A stretch of DNA of 31,629 nucleotides from JANRKT01 sp033763355 (GTDB taxonomy: Bacteria > Bacteroidota > Bacteroidia > Chitinophagales > Chitinophagaceae). Where the stretch lies: NCBI GenBank assembly GCA_033763355.1, contig JANRKT010000152.1, positions 1 to 31,629 on the forward strand, read 5' to 3'. Below, in pieces: positions 25,456-31,629 of the stretch (position 1 is the first letter of the stretch; the number at the start of each line of letters is the position of its first letter). Below the pieces are notes generated by a model, which saw only the letters and a list, made by a program, of their open reading frames with translations, searched no databases and was not told the DNA's origin. The position numbers were made by a program, and so were the translations under genes.

Positions 25456-25728
25456 TTATTTTCTTAAGCCAAGTTTCTCGATCAATTCGCGGTAACCCTT
25501 GAGGTTGTGTTTGCTGAGGTAAGTAAGGAGGCGTTTCCTTTTACCTACCATTTGCATGAGGCCGCGATGGGTGGAGAAATCCTTTTTGTTTTGCTGAAGG
25601 TGGCCTGAAATGTGGTTGATGTGTTCAGTGAGCAGTGCAATCTGGCCTTCAATAGAGCCCGTGTTTTTAGCGCTGCCGCCAAACTCAGCAAAAATCCTTG
25701 ATTTTTTTTCTGTTGTTAAAGTTGACAT
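25456..25728 (-). CDS. rpsO: 30S ribosomal protein S15
   Basis: S15 is a primary 16S rRNA-binding protein that organises the central domain of the small subunit. The product has 90 residues, the usual length. It contains the family signature: GSIEGQIALLTEHINHISGH, then HLQQNKKDFSTHRGL and MVGKRKRLLTYLSK. A strong TAnnTTTG element lies upstream, giving a leader of roughly 46 bases with a short AT-rich stem (25751-25756 with 25772-25777). S15 autoregulates in several bacteria, but this leader is too short to claim that. pnp follows after 163 bases. Confidence 0.98.
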   Translation of the reverse strand: MSTLTTEKKSRIFAEFGGSAKNTGSIEGQIALLTEHINHISGHLQQNKKDFSTHRGLMQMVGKRKRLLTYLSKHNLKGYRELIEKLGLRK

Positions 25729-25780
25729 CTCAATTCTTTTTTAAAACATCCCAATTTTTATATCTTCAAATAATTGGCGG

Positions 25781-25788
25781 CAAAGGTA
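25781..25788 (-). promoter_or_regulatory. Promoter -7 element of rpsO
   Basis: TACCTTTG on the minus strand matches TAnnTTTG exactly, 53 bases upstream of the rpsO ATG and just downstream of the previous gene's terminator. Confidence 0.5.
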
Positions 25789-25802
25789 AGGAAAATGGCA
25801 AT

Positions 25803-25832
25803 AAAAAACCCGGCTTTTTTTGAGGCCGGGTT
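25803..25832 (-). terminator. Intrinsic terminator of the small membrane-protein gene
   Basis: AACCCGGC (25807-25814) pairs with 25825-25832 around a ten-base A/T-rich loop, followed by a T-run on the minus strand, 23 bases after the stop at 25855. Confidence 0.85.
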
Positions 25833-25854
25833 GTACATAAAGCCGTTTTATTAA

Positions 25855-26370
25855 TTACCTCATATGCTTGAGGTTTACAGCATACATGATTACGAAAAGG
25901 ATTCCAAAAAAACCTATAAAAGTGCTCATTCCGAGACTCAGAAGGTTGTTGGCCCCATACACTACAATGGGCGCTATAATGCCAACAAATGTCCCCAATA
26001 AATAAACCCAGAAACCTGTTTTTTTAAGTTGAAACATGAGCAGGCCGCCCAATAAAGTAAGAACACTTGCCCCGATAGAAAACAAAGCATTCTTTCTCAA
26101 TTTTGCCGGATCAAGGATAGATGATACGCCAGACAGCATCTTTTCTGCCACTTTAGACCCCGGCTCATCCGACTCCGCCTTTATTTCTTCTTTTGCAGCA
26201 TCTATAGCTTCACCTGCAATTTCAGAAGCCACACTTGCATTCATGTAATTGGATATCCCGCCGATGATGCCCCATGCACTTCCAATAAAAGTAAGAATAC
26301 AAAGTACCGTAAGAAATGTGGGCCTCACTGGTTTTGGCGCCGGGATTGTACTGTTTTGCATATTTTCCAT
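25855..26370 (-). CDS. Small four-helix membrane protein of unknown function
   Basis: The product has 171 residues with about four transmembrane helices (near 19-42, 92-110, 116-137 and 145-165). Between the first and second lies a charged helical region (AIDAAKEEIKAESDEPGSK) that is probably outside the bilayer. The N terminus is Pro-rich (STIPAPKPVRPTF). Small proteins of this type, with FLTVLCILTFIGSAWGIIGG, recur in Bacteroidota without an assigned function. The ATG at 26370 is the start; a longer frame from 26406 begins with TTG and reads through untypical sequence. A -7 promoter match sits about 70 bases upstream and a strong terminator follows, so it is likely monocistronic. Confidence 0.75.
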   Translation of the reverse strand: MENMQNSTIPAPKPVRPTFLTVLCILTFIGSAWGIIGGISNYMNASVASEIAGEAIDAAKEEIKAESDEPGSKVAEKMLSGVSSILDPAKLRKNALFSIGASVLTLLGGLLMFQLKKTGFWVYLLGTFVGIIAPIVVYGANNLLSLGMSTFIGFFGILFVIMYAVNLKHMR

Positions 26371-26436
26371 GATGGATGGTTTTGGTTTAAGGATACAATC
26401 ATACAAAAAAATCCTTTTCGTCAGCCCTGATATTTA

Positions 26437-26444
26437 CAAAAATA
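26437..26444 (-). promoter_or_regulatory. Possible -7 element of the small membrane-protein gene
   Basis: TATTTTTG on the minus strand matches TAnnTTTG exactly in the divergent spacer, 66 bases upstream of the ATG at 26370. Confidence 0.4.
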
Positions 26445-26492
26445 AATTTTGCTTTCCTGCAATTTGTAAATTCACCGCCAAATCACTTCTTG

Positions 26493-27581
26493 TTGAAAAC
26501 CCTGTACTTTACTGTAACCAATGACCTGAATTACGACCAGCGGATGATACGCATCTGCAGCTCTCTTACAGGTGCAGGATACAGGGTGGTTTTGGTGGGG
26601 AGGGAAACTAGAGCATCACCGGCTTTAAACAATCAGGTTTTTCAGCAAAAAAGGATCCTGTGCCGGTTTAAAAAGGGTAAACTGCATTATGCTGAATATA
26701 ACTTTCGGCTTTTTTTTTACCTGCTTTTTAAAAAGATGGATGCGGTTTGTGCCATTGACCTTGATACCATCCTCCCCTGCCTGTTCATTTCAAAGCTTAA
26801 AGCAATAACCCGCATTTACGATGCACATGAACTGTTTTGTGAAATGAAAGAAGTGGTTACCCGGCCCGGCATTTACAAGGTATGGAAACGTGTTGAAAAA
26901 TTTGCAGTGCCCCGTTTTAAATGGGGCTATACAGTAAACAGCCAGATAGCCCATGAATTTAAAAAGATGTATGGGGTGCAGTATGAGGTTATCAGGAATT
27001 TACCTGTATCCCGTGCAATTGAAGCACCCGAACAAAAAGAAAGGATTATTTTATACCAGGGTGCAGTTAACGAAGGGCGGAGCTTTGAAACCCTTATACC
27101 TGCAATGAAAGAAGTAAATTCACAGCTTATTATTTACGGAGATGGAAATTATTTTGAGCAGGTAAAAGAACAGATTACAAAACATAACCTGCAGGATAAA
27201 GTAATACTAAAAGGCAAACTGCCCCCGGAACAACTGTGGCAGGAAACTCGCAAAGCAATGATTGGGGTTACTCTTTTTGAAAACAACGGCCTGAACAATT
27301 ATTATTCACTGGCCAACCGCTTTTTTGACTATATACAAGCTGCTGTGCCGCAGTTATGCGTAGATTACCCGGCTTACCGGGAAGTGAATGAACAGTTCAA
27401 TATTGCATGCCTTATTTCCGATCTTTCTCCTGCCAATATTGCACATAATCTAAACAATTTGCTGGATGATGTGGTTTTGTATAATGAGCTACGGGAAAAT
27501 TGTCTTAAAGCAAGGAAGGTTTTAAACTGGCAAATGGAAGAAGAAAAGCTGATTGAATTTTATAAAAAAGTTTCAGGTTAA
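26493..27581 (+). CDS. Glycosyltransferase, GT-B fold (GT4-like), TTG start
   Basis: The product has about 362 residues. The N-terminal domain begins KTLYFTVTNDLNYDQRMIRI, a pattern recurring in Bacteroidota glycosyltransferases, and includes IYDAHELFCEM near residues 110-120. The C-terminal nucleotide-sugar domain shows ILYQGAVNEGRSFETLIPAM near 188-207, LIIYGDGNYFEQVKE near 212-226, and a late FENNGLNNYYSLANRFFDY near 266-285 with the acidic and Asn residues expected around the donor site. There is no ATG before the conserved start; two adjacent TTG codons (26490 and 26493) are the only options and the second gives MKTLYFTV. It is followed one base after its stop by a second glycosyltransferase, so the two probably act in one surface-glycan pathway. 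Confidence 0.82.
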   Translation: MKTLYFTVTNDLNYDQRMIRICSSLTGAGYRVVLVGRETRASPALNNQVFQQKRILCRFKKGKLHYAEYNFRLFFYLLFKKMDAVCAIDLDTILPCLFISKLKAITRIYDAHELFCEMKEVVTRPGIYKVWKRVEKFAVPRFKWGYTVNSQIAHEFKKMYGVQYEVIRNLPVSRAIEAPEQKERIILYQGAVNEGRSFETLIPAMKEVNSQLIIYGDGNYFEQVKEQITKHNLQDKVILKGKLPPEQLWQETRKAMIGVTLFENNGLNNYYSLANRFFDYIQAAVPQLCVDYPAYREVNEQFNIACLISDLSPANIAHNLNNLLDDVVLYNELRENCLKARKVLNWQMEEEKLIEFYKKVSG

Positions 27582-27582
27582 G

Positions 27583-28704
27583 TTGGAAAAACATTTACAT
27601 ATCGTTTGTTTCGACGTACCCTACCCCCCCGATTATGGAGGCGCTTTTGAAATGTTTTACAAAATAAAAGCGCTGCACGACGAAGGGGTCCATATTCACC
27701 TCCATTGTTTTGATTATGGCCGTGGCCATCAGGACAAGATGAAGAACTGGTGCCATGAAATTTATTATTACGAAAGAACAGAAGGACACAAAGGCTTTTC
27801 TTTCAGGCTGCCTTATATCGTTACTTCAAGGGCCAATAAACAACTGCTTGAAAACCTTCAAAAAGATGATTATCCCATATTACTGGAGGGCATACATTGC
27901 AGTTACTTTTTGTATGGTAATGATCTTGCCAACAGAAAAATTTTATTGAGGCTCCACAATGCAGAGCACTTGTATTACAAACAACTCTCCCATTACTCCA
28001 GGTCGCTGGTTAAAAAAATTTATTATTACCACGAAAGCCATTTGCTGAAGAGATACGAAAAAGAAATTGCGTCAAAATGCCTTGTACTTCCGCTTACAGA
28101 AACTGAAGTAAATCATTACCGCGAAGAATTTCATGCAAAGCAGGTGGTGTACCTGCCGGCATTTATCGGCTGGGATATTCCCCTTTGCCGCGAAGGCGCC
28201 GGTACTTTTTGTCTTTATCATGGAAATTTGTCCGTTCCGGAAAATGAAAAAGCGGCGATATGGCTACTTGAAAATGTTTTTGACGAACTGGAAATCCCTT
28301 TTGTAATTGCAGGAAAAAAACCTTCTGCCAGGCTTAATCAACTGGCACACCGGAAAAAGCATACCTGCCTGGTGGCTAACCCATCTGAAAAAGAAATGCA
28401 GGACCTCATACAAAAGGCACACATCAATATCCTCCCTGCCTTCAGCGATACAGGCATTAAATTCAAATTGCTCAATTCAGTTTTTTGCGGCAGGCATTGC
28501 GTGGTAAATGATACGATGGTGAAGGGCACTTATCTTGATCCTGCCTGTCATATTGCAGGCAATGCAGAGGGCTTTAAATCAATATTGGTACAACTTTATC
28601 ACAAACCCTTTCACGAAGAAGAAATACAGCTACGTAATGGTTTACTGCAGCATTATTATAACAATAAGGTGAATGCGAAGAGGCTTATTCAATGGATATG
28701 GTAG
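27583..28704 (+). CDS. Second glycosyltransferase-like protein, GT-B fold, TTG start
   Basis: The product has about 373 residues. It begins near EKHLHIVCFDVPYPPDYGGA, where the DYGG loop and the GxFEMFYKIKAL helix match the acceptor-side domain of GT-B enzymes. The second half shows FCLYHGNLSVPENEKAAIWL, then FVIAGKKPSARL and INILPAFSDTGIKFKLLNSV, the usual donor-domain elements with a TGIK loop. No ATG is available upstream of the conserved start; TTG at 27583, one base after the preceding stop, is the best start. A TTG ten codons earlier (27553) would overlap the upstream gene by 29 bases. The 3' end overlaps ftsE convergently by 20 bases. Confidence 0.8.
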   Translation: MEKHLHIVCFDVPYPPDYGGAFEMFYKIKALHDEGVHIHLHCFDYGRGHQDKMKNWCHEIYYYERTEGHKGFSFRLPYIVTSRANKQLLENLQKDDYPILLEGIHCSYFLYGNDLANRKILLRLHNAEHLYYKQLSHYSRSLVKKIYYYHESHLLKRYEKEIASKCLVLPLTETEVNHYREEFHAKQVVYLPAFIGWDIPLCREGAGTFCLYHGNLSVPENEKAAIWLLENVFDELEIPFVIAGKKPSARLNQLAHRKKHTCLVANPSEKEMQDLIQKAHINILPAFSDTGIKFKLLNSVFCGRHCVVNDTMVKGTYLDPACHIAGNAEGFKSILVQLYHKPFHEEEIQLRNGLLQHYYNNKVNAKRLIQWIW

Positions 28705-29374
28705 CGTTATCAATTACTTTTCCTCTTTCGGTTTTTATGGTCCTGGCGGGAAATTTATTGATCACAATGTAATCGTGTGTAGCCATTACAACCGTTGTTC
28801 CAAAATCTTTGGAAATATGAAACAGCAGGTTCATGATCTCGTCGCTTGTTTCGGGGTCAAGGTTACCGGTAGGTTCATCAGCTAATATAAGTTTGGGGGA
28901 GTTGAGCATGGCCCTTGCAATGTCCACACGTTGCTGCTCACCGCCCGATAACTCAAACGGGAACTTAAAGCCTTTTGTTTTCAGGCCCACTTTATCCAGT
29001 ACATCATTAATCTTTTCTTCAATCAGTTTTTCATCCTGCCAGCCGGTTGACCGCAAAACAAACTTGAGGTTATCATGTACATTCCTGTCAGTAAGCAATT
29101 GAAAGTCCTGGAACACGATGCCAAGGTTTCTGCGTAAAAAGGGAACGGTTTTCCATGTAAGTTTTTTCAGGTCAAAGCCAACCACCTCTCCCTCTCCTTC
29201 CACAAGTAGCAATTCCCCATAGAGGGTTTTCAGCAGGCTTGATTTGCCTGTACCCGTTTTACCTACCAGGTAAACAAACTCGCCTTTTTCAACACTGATG
29301 TTCACGTCCTGCAGGATCAAACTTTTTCCCTGGTAAATATTGGCGTGCCTGAGCTGAAGAATAACATCTGCCAT
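28685..29374 (-). CDS. ftsE: Cell division ABC transporter ATP-binding protein FtsE
   Basis: FtsE pairs with the membrane protein FtsX and uses ATP binding to control peptidoglycan hydrolases at the division septum. The product has 229 residues. It has Walker A GKTGTGKS (38-45), Q-loop Gln 89, signature LSGGEQQR (142-149), Walker B LILADEP (162-168) with D-loop NLD and H-loop His 200. The TDRNVHDNLKFVLR segment and overall length favour FtsE over LolD. No ftsX is adjacent, which is usual in Bacteroidota, so the partner must be elsewhere. It is transcribed from its own promoter, divergent from the blaI gene. Confidence 0.85.
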   Translation of the reverse strand: MADVILQLRHANIYQGKSLILQDVNISVEKGEFVYLVGKTGTGKSSLLKTLYGELLLVEGEGEVVGFDLKKLTWKTVPFLRRNLGIVFQDFQLLTDRNVHDNLKFVLRSTGWQDEKLIEEKINDVLDKVGLKTKGFKFPFELSGGEQQRVDIARAMLNSPKLILADEPTGNLDPETSDEIMNLLFHISKDFGTTVVMATHDYIVINKFPARTIKTERGKVIDNATISIE

Positions 29375-29396
29375 AATTTCAAAATCAGTTAAAGCG

Positions 29397-29404
29397 CAAA
29401 ATTA
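29397..29404 (-). promoter_or_regulatory. Promoter -7 element of ftsE
   Basis: TAATTTTG on the minus strand matches TAnnTTTG exactly and lies 23 bases upstream of the ftsE ATG, with a TTTG 15 bases further upstream (29420-29423). Confidence 0.5.
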
Positions 29405-29475
29405 AACGAATAAGGTGTGCAAATAACGTATAGAATACCGAAACTATCCACAGAAAATCAGGGAAATTTTAATTT

Positions 29476-29511
29476 AACTAAAAAAATAGTTGTTAAACTA
29501 AAATATTAGTT
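29476..29511. promoter_or_regulatory. Two BlaI-type operator dyads
   Basis: AACTA-N6-TAGTT occurs twice: 29476-29491 and 29496-29511, centres 20 bases apart, about two helical turns. The second has six-base arms. They lie directly upstream of the presumed -7 element of the blaI-like gene. BlaI/MecI repressors bind comparable ACTA/TAGT dyads, so autorepression is likely. A weaker related pair (CTAA-N5-TTAG) lies at 29525-29537. Confidence 0.6.
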
Positions 29512-29512
29512 A

Positions 29513-29520
29513 TAGCTTTA
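29513..29520 (+). promoter_or_regulatory. Possible -7 element of the blaI-like gene
   Basis: TAGCTTTA matches TAnnTTTG at all but the last base, 21 bases upstream of the ATG and flanked by the operator dyads. Confidence 0.35.
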
Positions 29521-29541
29521 CTTTCTAAACCGGTTAGTATA

Positions 29542-29904
29542 ATGAAAAGTTTAACCAAAGCCGAAGAGCAGATTATGCAGGTGATCTGGAAACTGGAAAA
29601 AGCTTTTTTAAGAGAAATTGTTGAAGCTCTTCCAACTCCGAGGCCACATCAAAACACTGTTGCTACTATTTTAAAAATTCTTATTGAAAAAGAGTTTGTT
29701 GCTGTGGAAGTAGTGGGACGCAACCACCAATATTATCCGCTTGTAGCAAAGGATGCTTATTCAAGAAACAGCATGAAAAATATCGTGAAAGGATATTTTG
29801 AGGGGTCATTCAGCAATGCAGTTTCCTTTATGGTTAAAGAAAATAACCTGAGTATTGAAGAACTGGAACTGCTTTTACAACAACTCAAAAAACAAAAGAA
29901 ATGA
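29542..29904 (+). CDS. BlaI/MecI/CopY-family transcriptional repressor
   Basis: The product has 120 residues, the usual size. The winged helix spans about residues 1-72: LTKAEEQIMQVIW, helix-turn-helix through PHQNTVATILKILIEK (35-50) and the wing with VVGRNHQYYPLV (57-68). The C-terminal helices (73-120) would form the dimer interface and the protease-sensitive region. BlaI-type repressors hold down their own operon until the M56 partner protease responds to a signal and the repressor is inactivated. Its TGA overlaps the ATG of the M56 gene (ATGA at 29901-29904), the usual translational coupling. Upstream dyads are good operator candidates. Confidence 0.93.
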   Translation: MKSLTKAEEQIMQVIWKLEKAFLREIVEALPTPRPHQNTVATILKILIEKEFVAVEVVGRNHQYYPLVAKDAYSRNSMKNIVKGYFEGSFSNAVSFMVKENNLSIEELELLLQQLKKQKK

Positions 29905-31629
29905 TTGCATTTGCCTGGTACCTTTTAAAAGTTACACTCTGCGCTGCCGTTTTATATGGCTACTACCGCATAACCCTGCGAAATAAAATATTTCATAGCT
30001 GGAACCGCTTTTACCTGCTGGCGTCCCTTGTACTGTCAATAACATTACCCCTTATTAAGATTGAAATTGTACATGAACCGGAGCAAACCAATACACAACT
30101 TATACAGCTATTGAATGTAGTTAATGCCGGTGACGAAATAATATATGAAGCCTCACAGGAAGACCGTTTCCGCCTGAGTACAGAACAGGTAATACTGTAT
30201 GGCTATGCTTTAATTTGTGCTTTGATGCTGGTTTTATTGTTGCGGGCCCTGCTGCAGATAAAAAAACTTATCCGCCATTATCCCATACAGGCTTTTGATG
30301 ATTTTTACTTCGTGAATACAGAAGCAAAAGGCACCCCTTTCTCTTTTCTAAAATATGTTTTCTGGAACAGGCAAATCGAAATCAGCAGCGCTTCCGGCCA
30401 GCAAATACTTAAACATGAACTGGCACATGTAAGGGAAAAACACAGCTGGGATAAAATTTTCATCCACAGCCTGCTGATTGTTTTCTGGAGCAACCCGATA
30501 TTCTGGTTTATCCGCAAAGAGCTGGCCATGATACATGAGTTTATTGCAGACCGCAAATCCATTGACCAGCATGATACAGAGGCTTTCGCTGCAATGATAT
30601 TACAGGCTGCCTACCCGGCACACCAGTTTGCCTTAACCAATAACTTTTTTAAATCACCAATAAAACGCCGTTTACTTATGCTTACCAAATTAAAAAATCC
30701 GAAAGCCAGCTACATCAGCCGTGTACTGGCGCTTCCGCTGCTAACCCTACTTATTGCAGCTTTTACGTTAAAAACAAAACCGGCAGGAAACAACAAGGTT
30801 TTTAAAGAAGCCATGGATAAACCATTTGTTGCAGTAATTAATGCAGGACATGGCGGATCAGATAAAGGAGCTGTAGCGGAAGACGGAACTGCTGAAAAAG
30901 ACCTTGACCTTGCTATAGCAAGAAAAATTAAAGCACTTAACCAAAACAAAAAGATAAAAATCATACTTACAAGGGAAAGCGATGTCTTCCATGATGTGAA
31001 ATACATTGCTGCTTCGGTAGCAGAAATAAACCCGGATGCATTTATTTCAATCCATATTAATGCTGCTGTTCCCGGAGCCATTGAAAATACAACCGGCGGC
31101 TTTGAGGTTCTTATTTCAGGGCGCAACAAACTAAGCGCTGAAAAGAGTGTTGCATTGGGCAGCCTTATTGTAAATGAATTAAAGAAAACCTGCGTGATAA
31201 AAGAAGAACTGAAAAGGAGAAGCGAACAGGGCGTTTGGCTGCTGGATGCACCCACTGTAAAATTCCCCAGCGCCATGATTACCTGCGGCTATATTACCAA
31301 TAAAAATGACCTTTCATTTATAAAAGAAGAAAAGAATCAGGAGAAGATTGCGGAGCATATACTTGATGCGATAGAAAAATTTTCGATAATAAACAGTCCC
31401 GTTAATAAAGCCCTTGTAAACAGTACCGATACGCTACCCAAAAGAAATTCTAAGAACAATATTGTTAAACCCAATCCGGCCAATGGCTCACCAGAAAAGT
31501 CAGCAATCAATGTGGCAAATAATGAAAACCAATCTCCTAATCCCAATTCAAAACTCACTTCTTCTTTCTCCAATCCTCATCCCGACCCCATCTACGTCCT
31601 CAATGGCAAATTCATGGGCAAAGGCGCTT
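29901..31629 (+). CDS. M56 (BlaR1-like) membrane protease fused to an amidase-like domain, partial at the right edge
   Basis: At least 576 residues; the frame is open to the window end. Hydrophobic segments lie near 3-21, 37-53, 94-118 and 273-290, as in BlaR1. The M56 zinc protease between the third and fourth has HELAH (172-176) and Glu 213 in HEFIAD. After the last helix, where BlaR1 has its penicillin-binding sensor, residues 308-495 resemble N-acetylmuramoyl-L-alanine amidase (Amidase_3): INAGHGGSDKGA with His 317, Glu 332 and His 385 in ISIHINA are the expected zinc ligands. The catalytic Glu of the ELGFI/ETGFI motif is replaced (ITCGYITN, Thr 461). A low-complexity Asn/Ser/Pro linker (497-560) leads to DPIYVLNGKF, resembling a TonB-receptor plug start. 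It likely senses cell-wall state and controls BlaI. Confidence 0.85.
   Translation, partial: MIAFAWYLLKVTLCAAVLYGYYRITLRNKIFHSWNRFYLLASLVLSITLPLIKIEIVHEPEQTNTQLIQLLNVVNAGDEIIYEASQEDRFRLSTEQVILYGYALICALMLVLLLRALLQIKKLIRHYPIQAFDDFYFVNTEAKGTPFSFLKYVFWNRQIEISSASGQQILKHELAHVREKHSWDKIFIHSLLIVFWSNPIFWFIRKELAMIHEFIADRKSIDQHDTEAFAAMILQAAYPAHQFALTNNFFKSPIKRRLLMLTKLKNPKASYISRVLALPLLTLLIAAFTLKTKPAGNNKVFKEAMDKPFVAVINAGHGGSDKGAVAEDGTAEKDLDLAIARKIKALNQNKKIKIILTRESDVFHDVKYIAASVAEINPDAFISIHINAAVPGAIENTTGGFEVLISGRNKLSAEKSVALGSLIVNELKKTCVIKEELKRRSEQGVWLLDAPTVKFPSAMITCGYITNKNDLSFIKEEKNQEKIAEHILDAIEKFSIINSPVNKALVNSTDTLPKRNSKNNIVKPNPANGSPEKSAINVANNENQSPNPNSKLTSSFSNPHPDPIYVLNGKFMGKGA

Noticed and set aside
30710..31276. 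Minus-strand open frame of 188 codons inside the M56 gene
   Set aside because: It is antisense to the amidase-like domain, which has clear motifs in the plus frame.
1..31629. CRISPR arrays, tRNA or rRNA genes, insertion sequences, prophage
   Set aside because: No regularly spaced repeats, tRNA-like cloverleafs, rRNA segments, transposase genes or terminal inverted repeats were recognised on reading; a covariance-model search would settle small RNAs.

Overview
The window looks like a chromosomal segment of a Bacteroidota bacterium, most likely in or near the Chitinophagaceae. Supporting signs are the protein families (BlaI/M56 pair, TPR-containing HisKA_2 kinase, lipoproteins with a Cys lipobox, c-type cytochrome/DUF1501 cassette), the near absence of Shine-Dalgarno sequences, and repeated matches to the Bacteroidota promoter element TAnnTTTG just upstream of genes. 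Twenty-five protein genes are supported, the last running off the right edge. No rRNA, tRNA, CRISPR array, insertion sequence or phage gene was seen, and no gene-free stretch exceeds 300 bases.

Layout. 1-2.7 kb (minus): an EF-G paralogue whose switch II lacks the catalytic histidine, and a small coiled-coil protein; the spacer between them holds a perfect 22-bp palindrome. 3.0-8.95 kb (plus): a three-gene cassette of exported or membrane proteins (PSCyt1-PSCyt2-PSD1 cytochrome; Tat-exported DUF1501 protein; membrane protein joining DUF2231, cytochrome c, LRR-like, chitobiase-type and discoidin-like parts). 9.0-14.4 kb (minus): a secreted Trp/Arg/His-rich protein, a lipoprotein esterase, a histidine kinase/LuxR-type response regulator pair and a small secreted protein. 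14.6-18.5 kb (plus): DNA primase, a polyprenyl-phosphate-type glycosyltransferase and an overlapping flippase-like membrane protein.

18.4-26.4 kb (minus): a sugar-nucleotide epimerase, a CYTH protein, a small conserved protein, an M48 lipoprotein protease, plsY, prmA, pnp, rpsO and a small membrane protein. This is a housekeeping block for RNA turnover, ribosome modification and phospholipid synthesis. Several intrinsic terminators lie in it, two of which run directly into the start codon of the next gene. 26.5-28.7 kb (plus): two glycosyltransferases, both apparently starting with TTG. 28.7-29.4 kb (minus): ftsE. 29.5 kb to the end (plus): a BlaI-type repressor overlapping an M56 (BlaR1-like) membrane protease.

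The most interesting unit is the last one. The M56 protein carries, where BlaR1 has its penicillin sensor, a domain resembling N-acetylmuramoyl-L-alanine amidase. The three zinc ligands are kept but the catalytic glutamate position is Thr, which suggests a peptidoglycan-sensing version of the BlaR1/BlaI switch. Two evenly spaced AACTA-N6-TAGTT dyads precede blaI and are good operator candidates.
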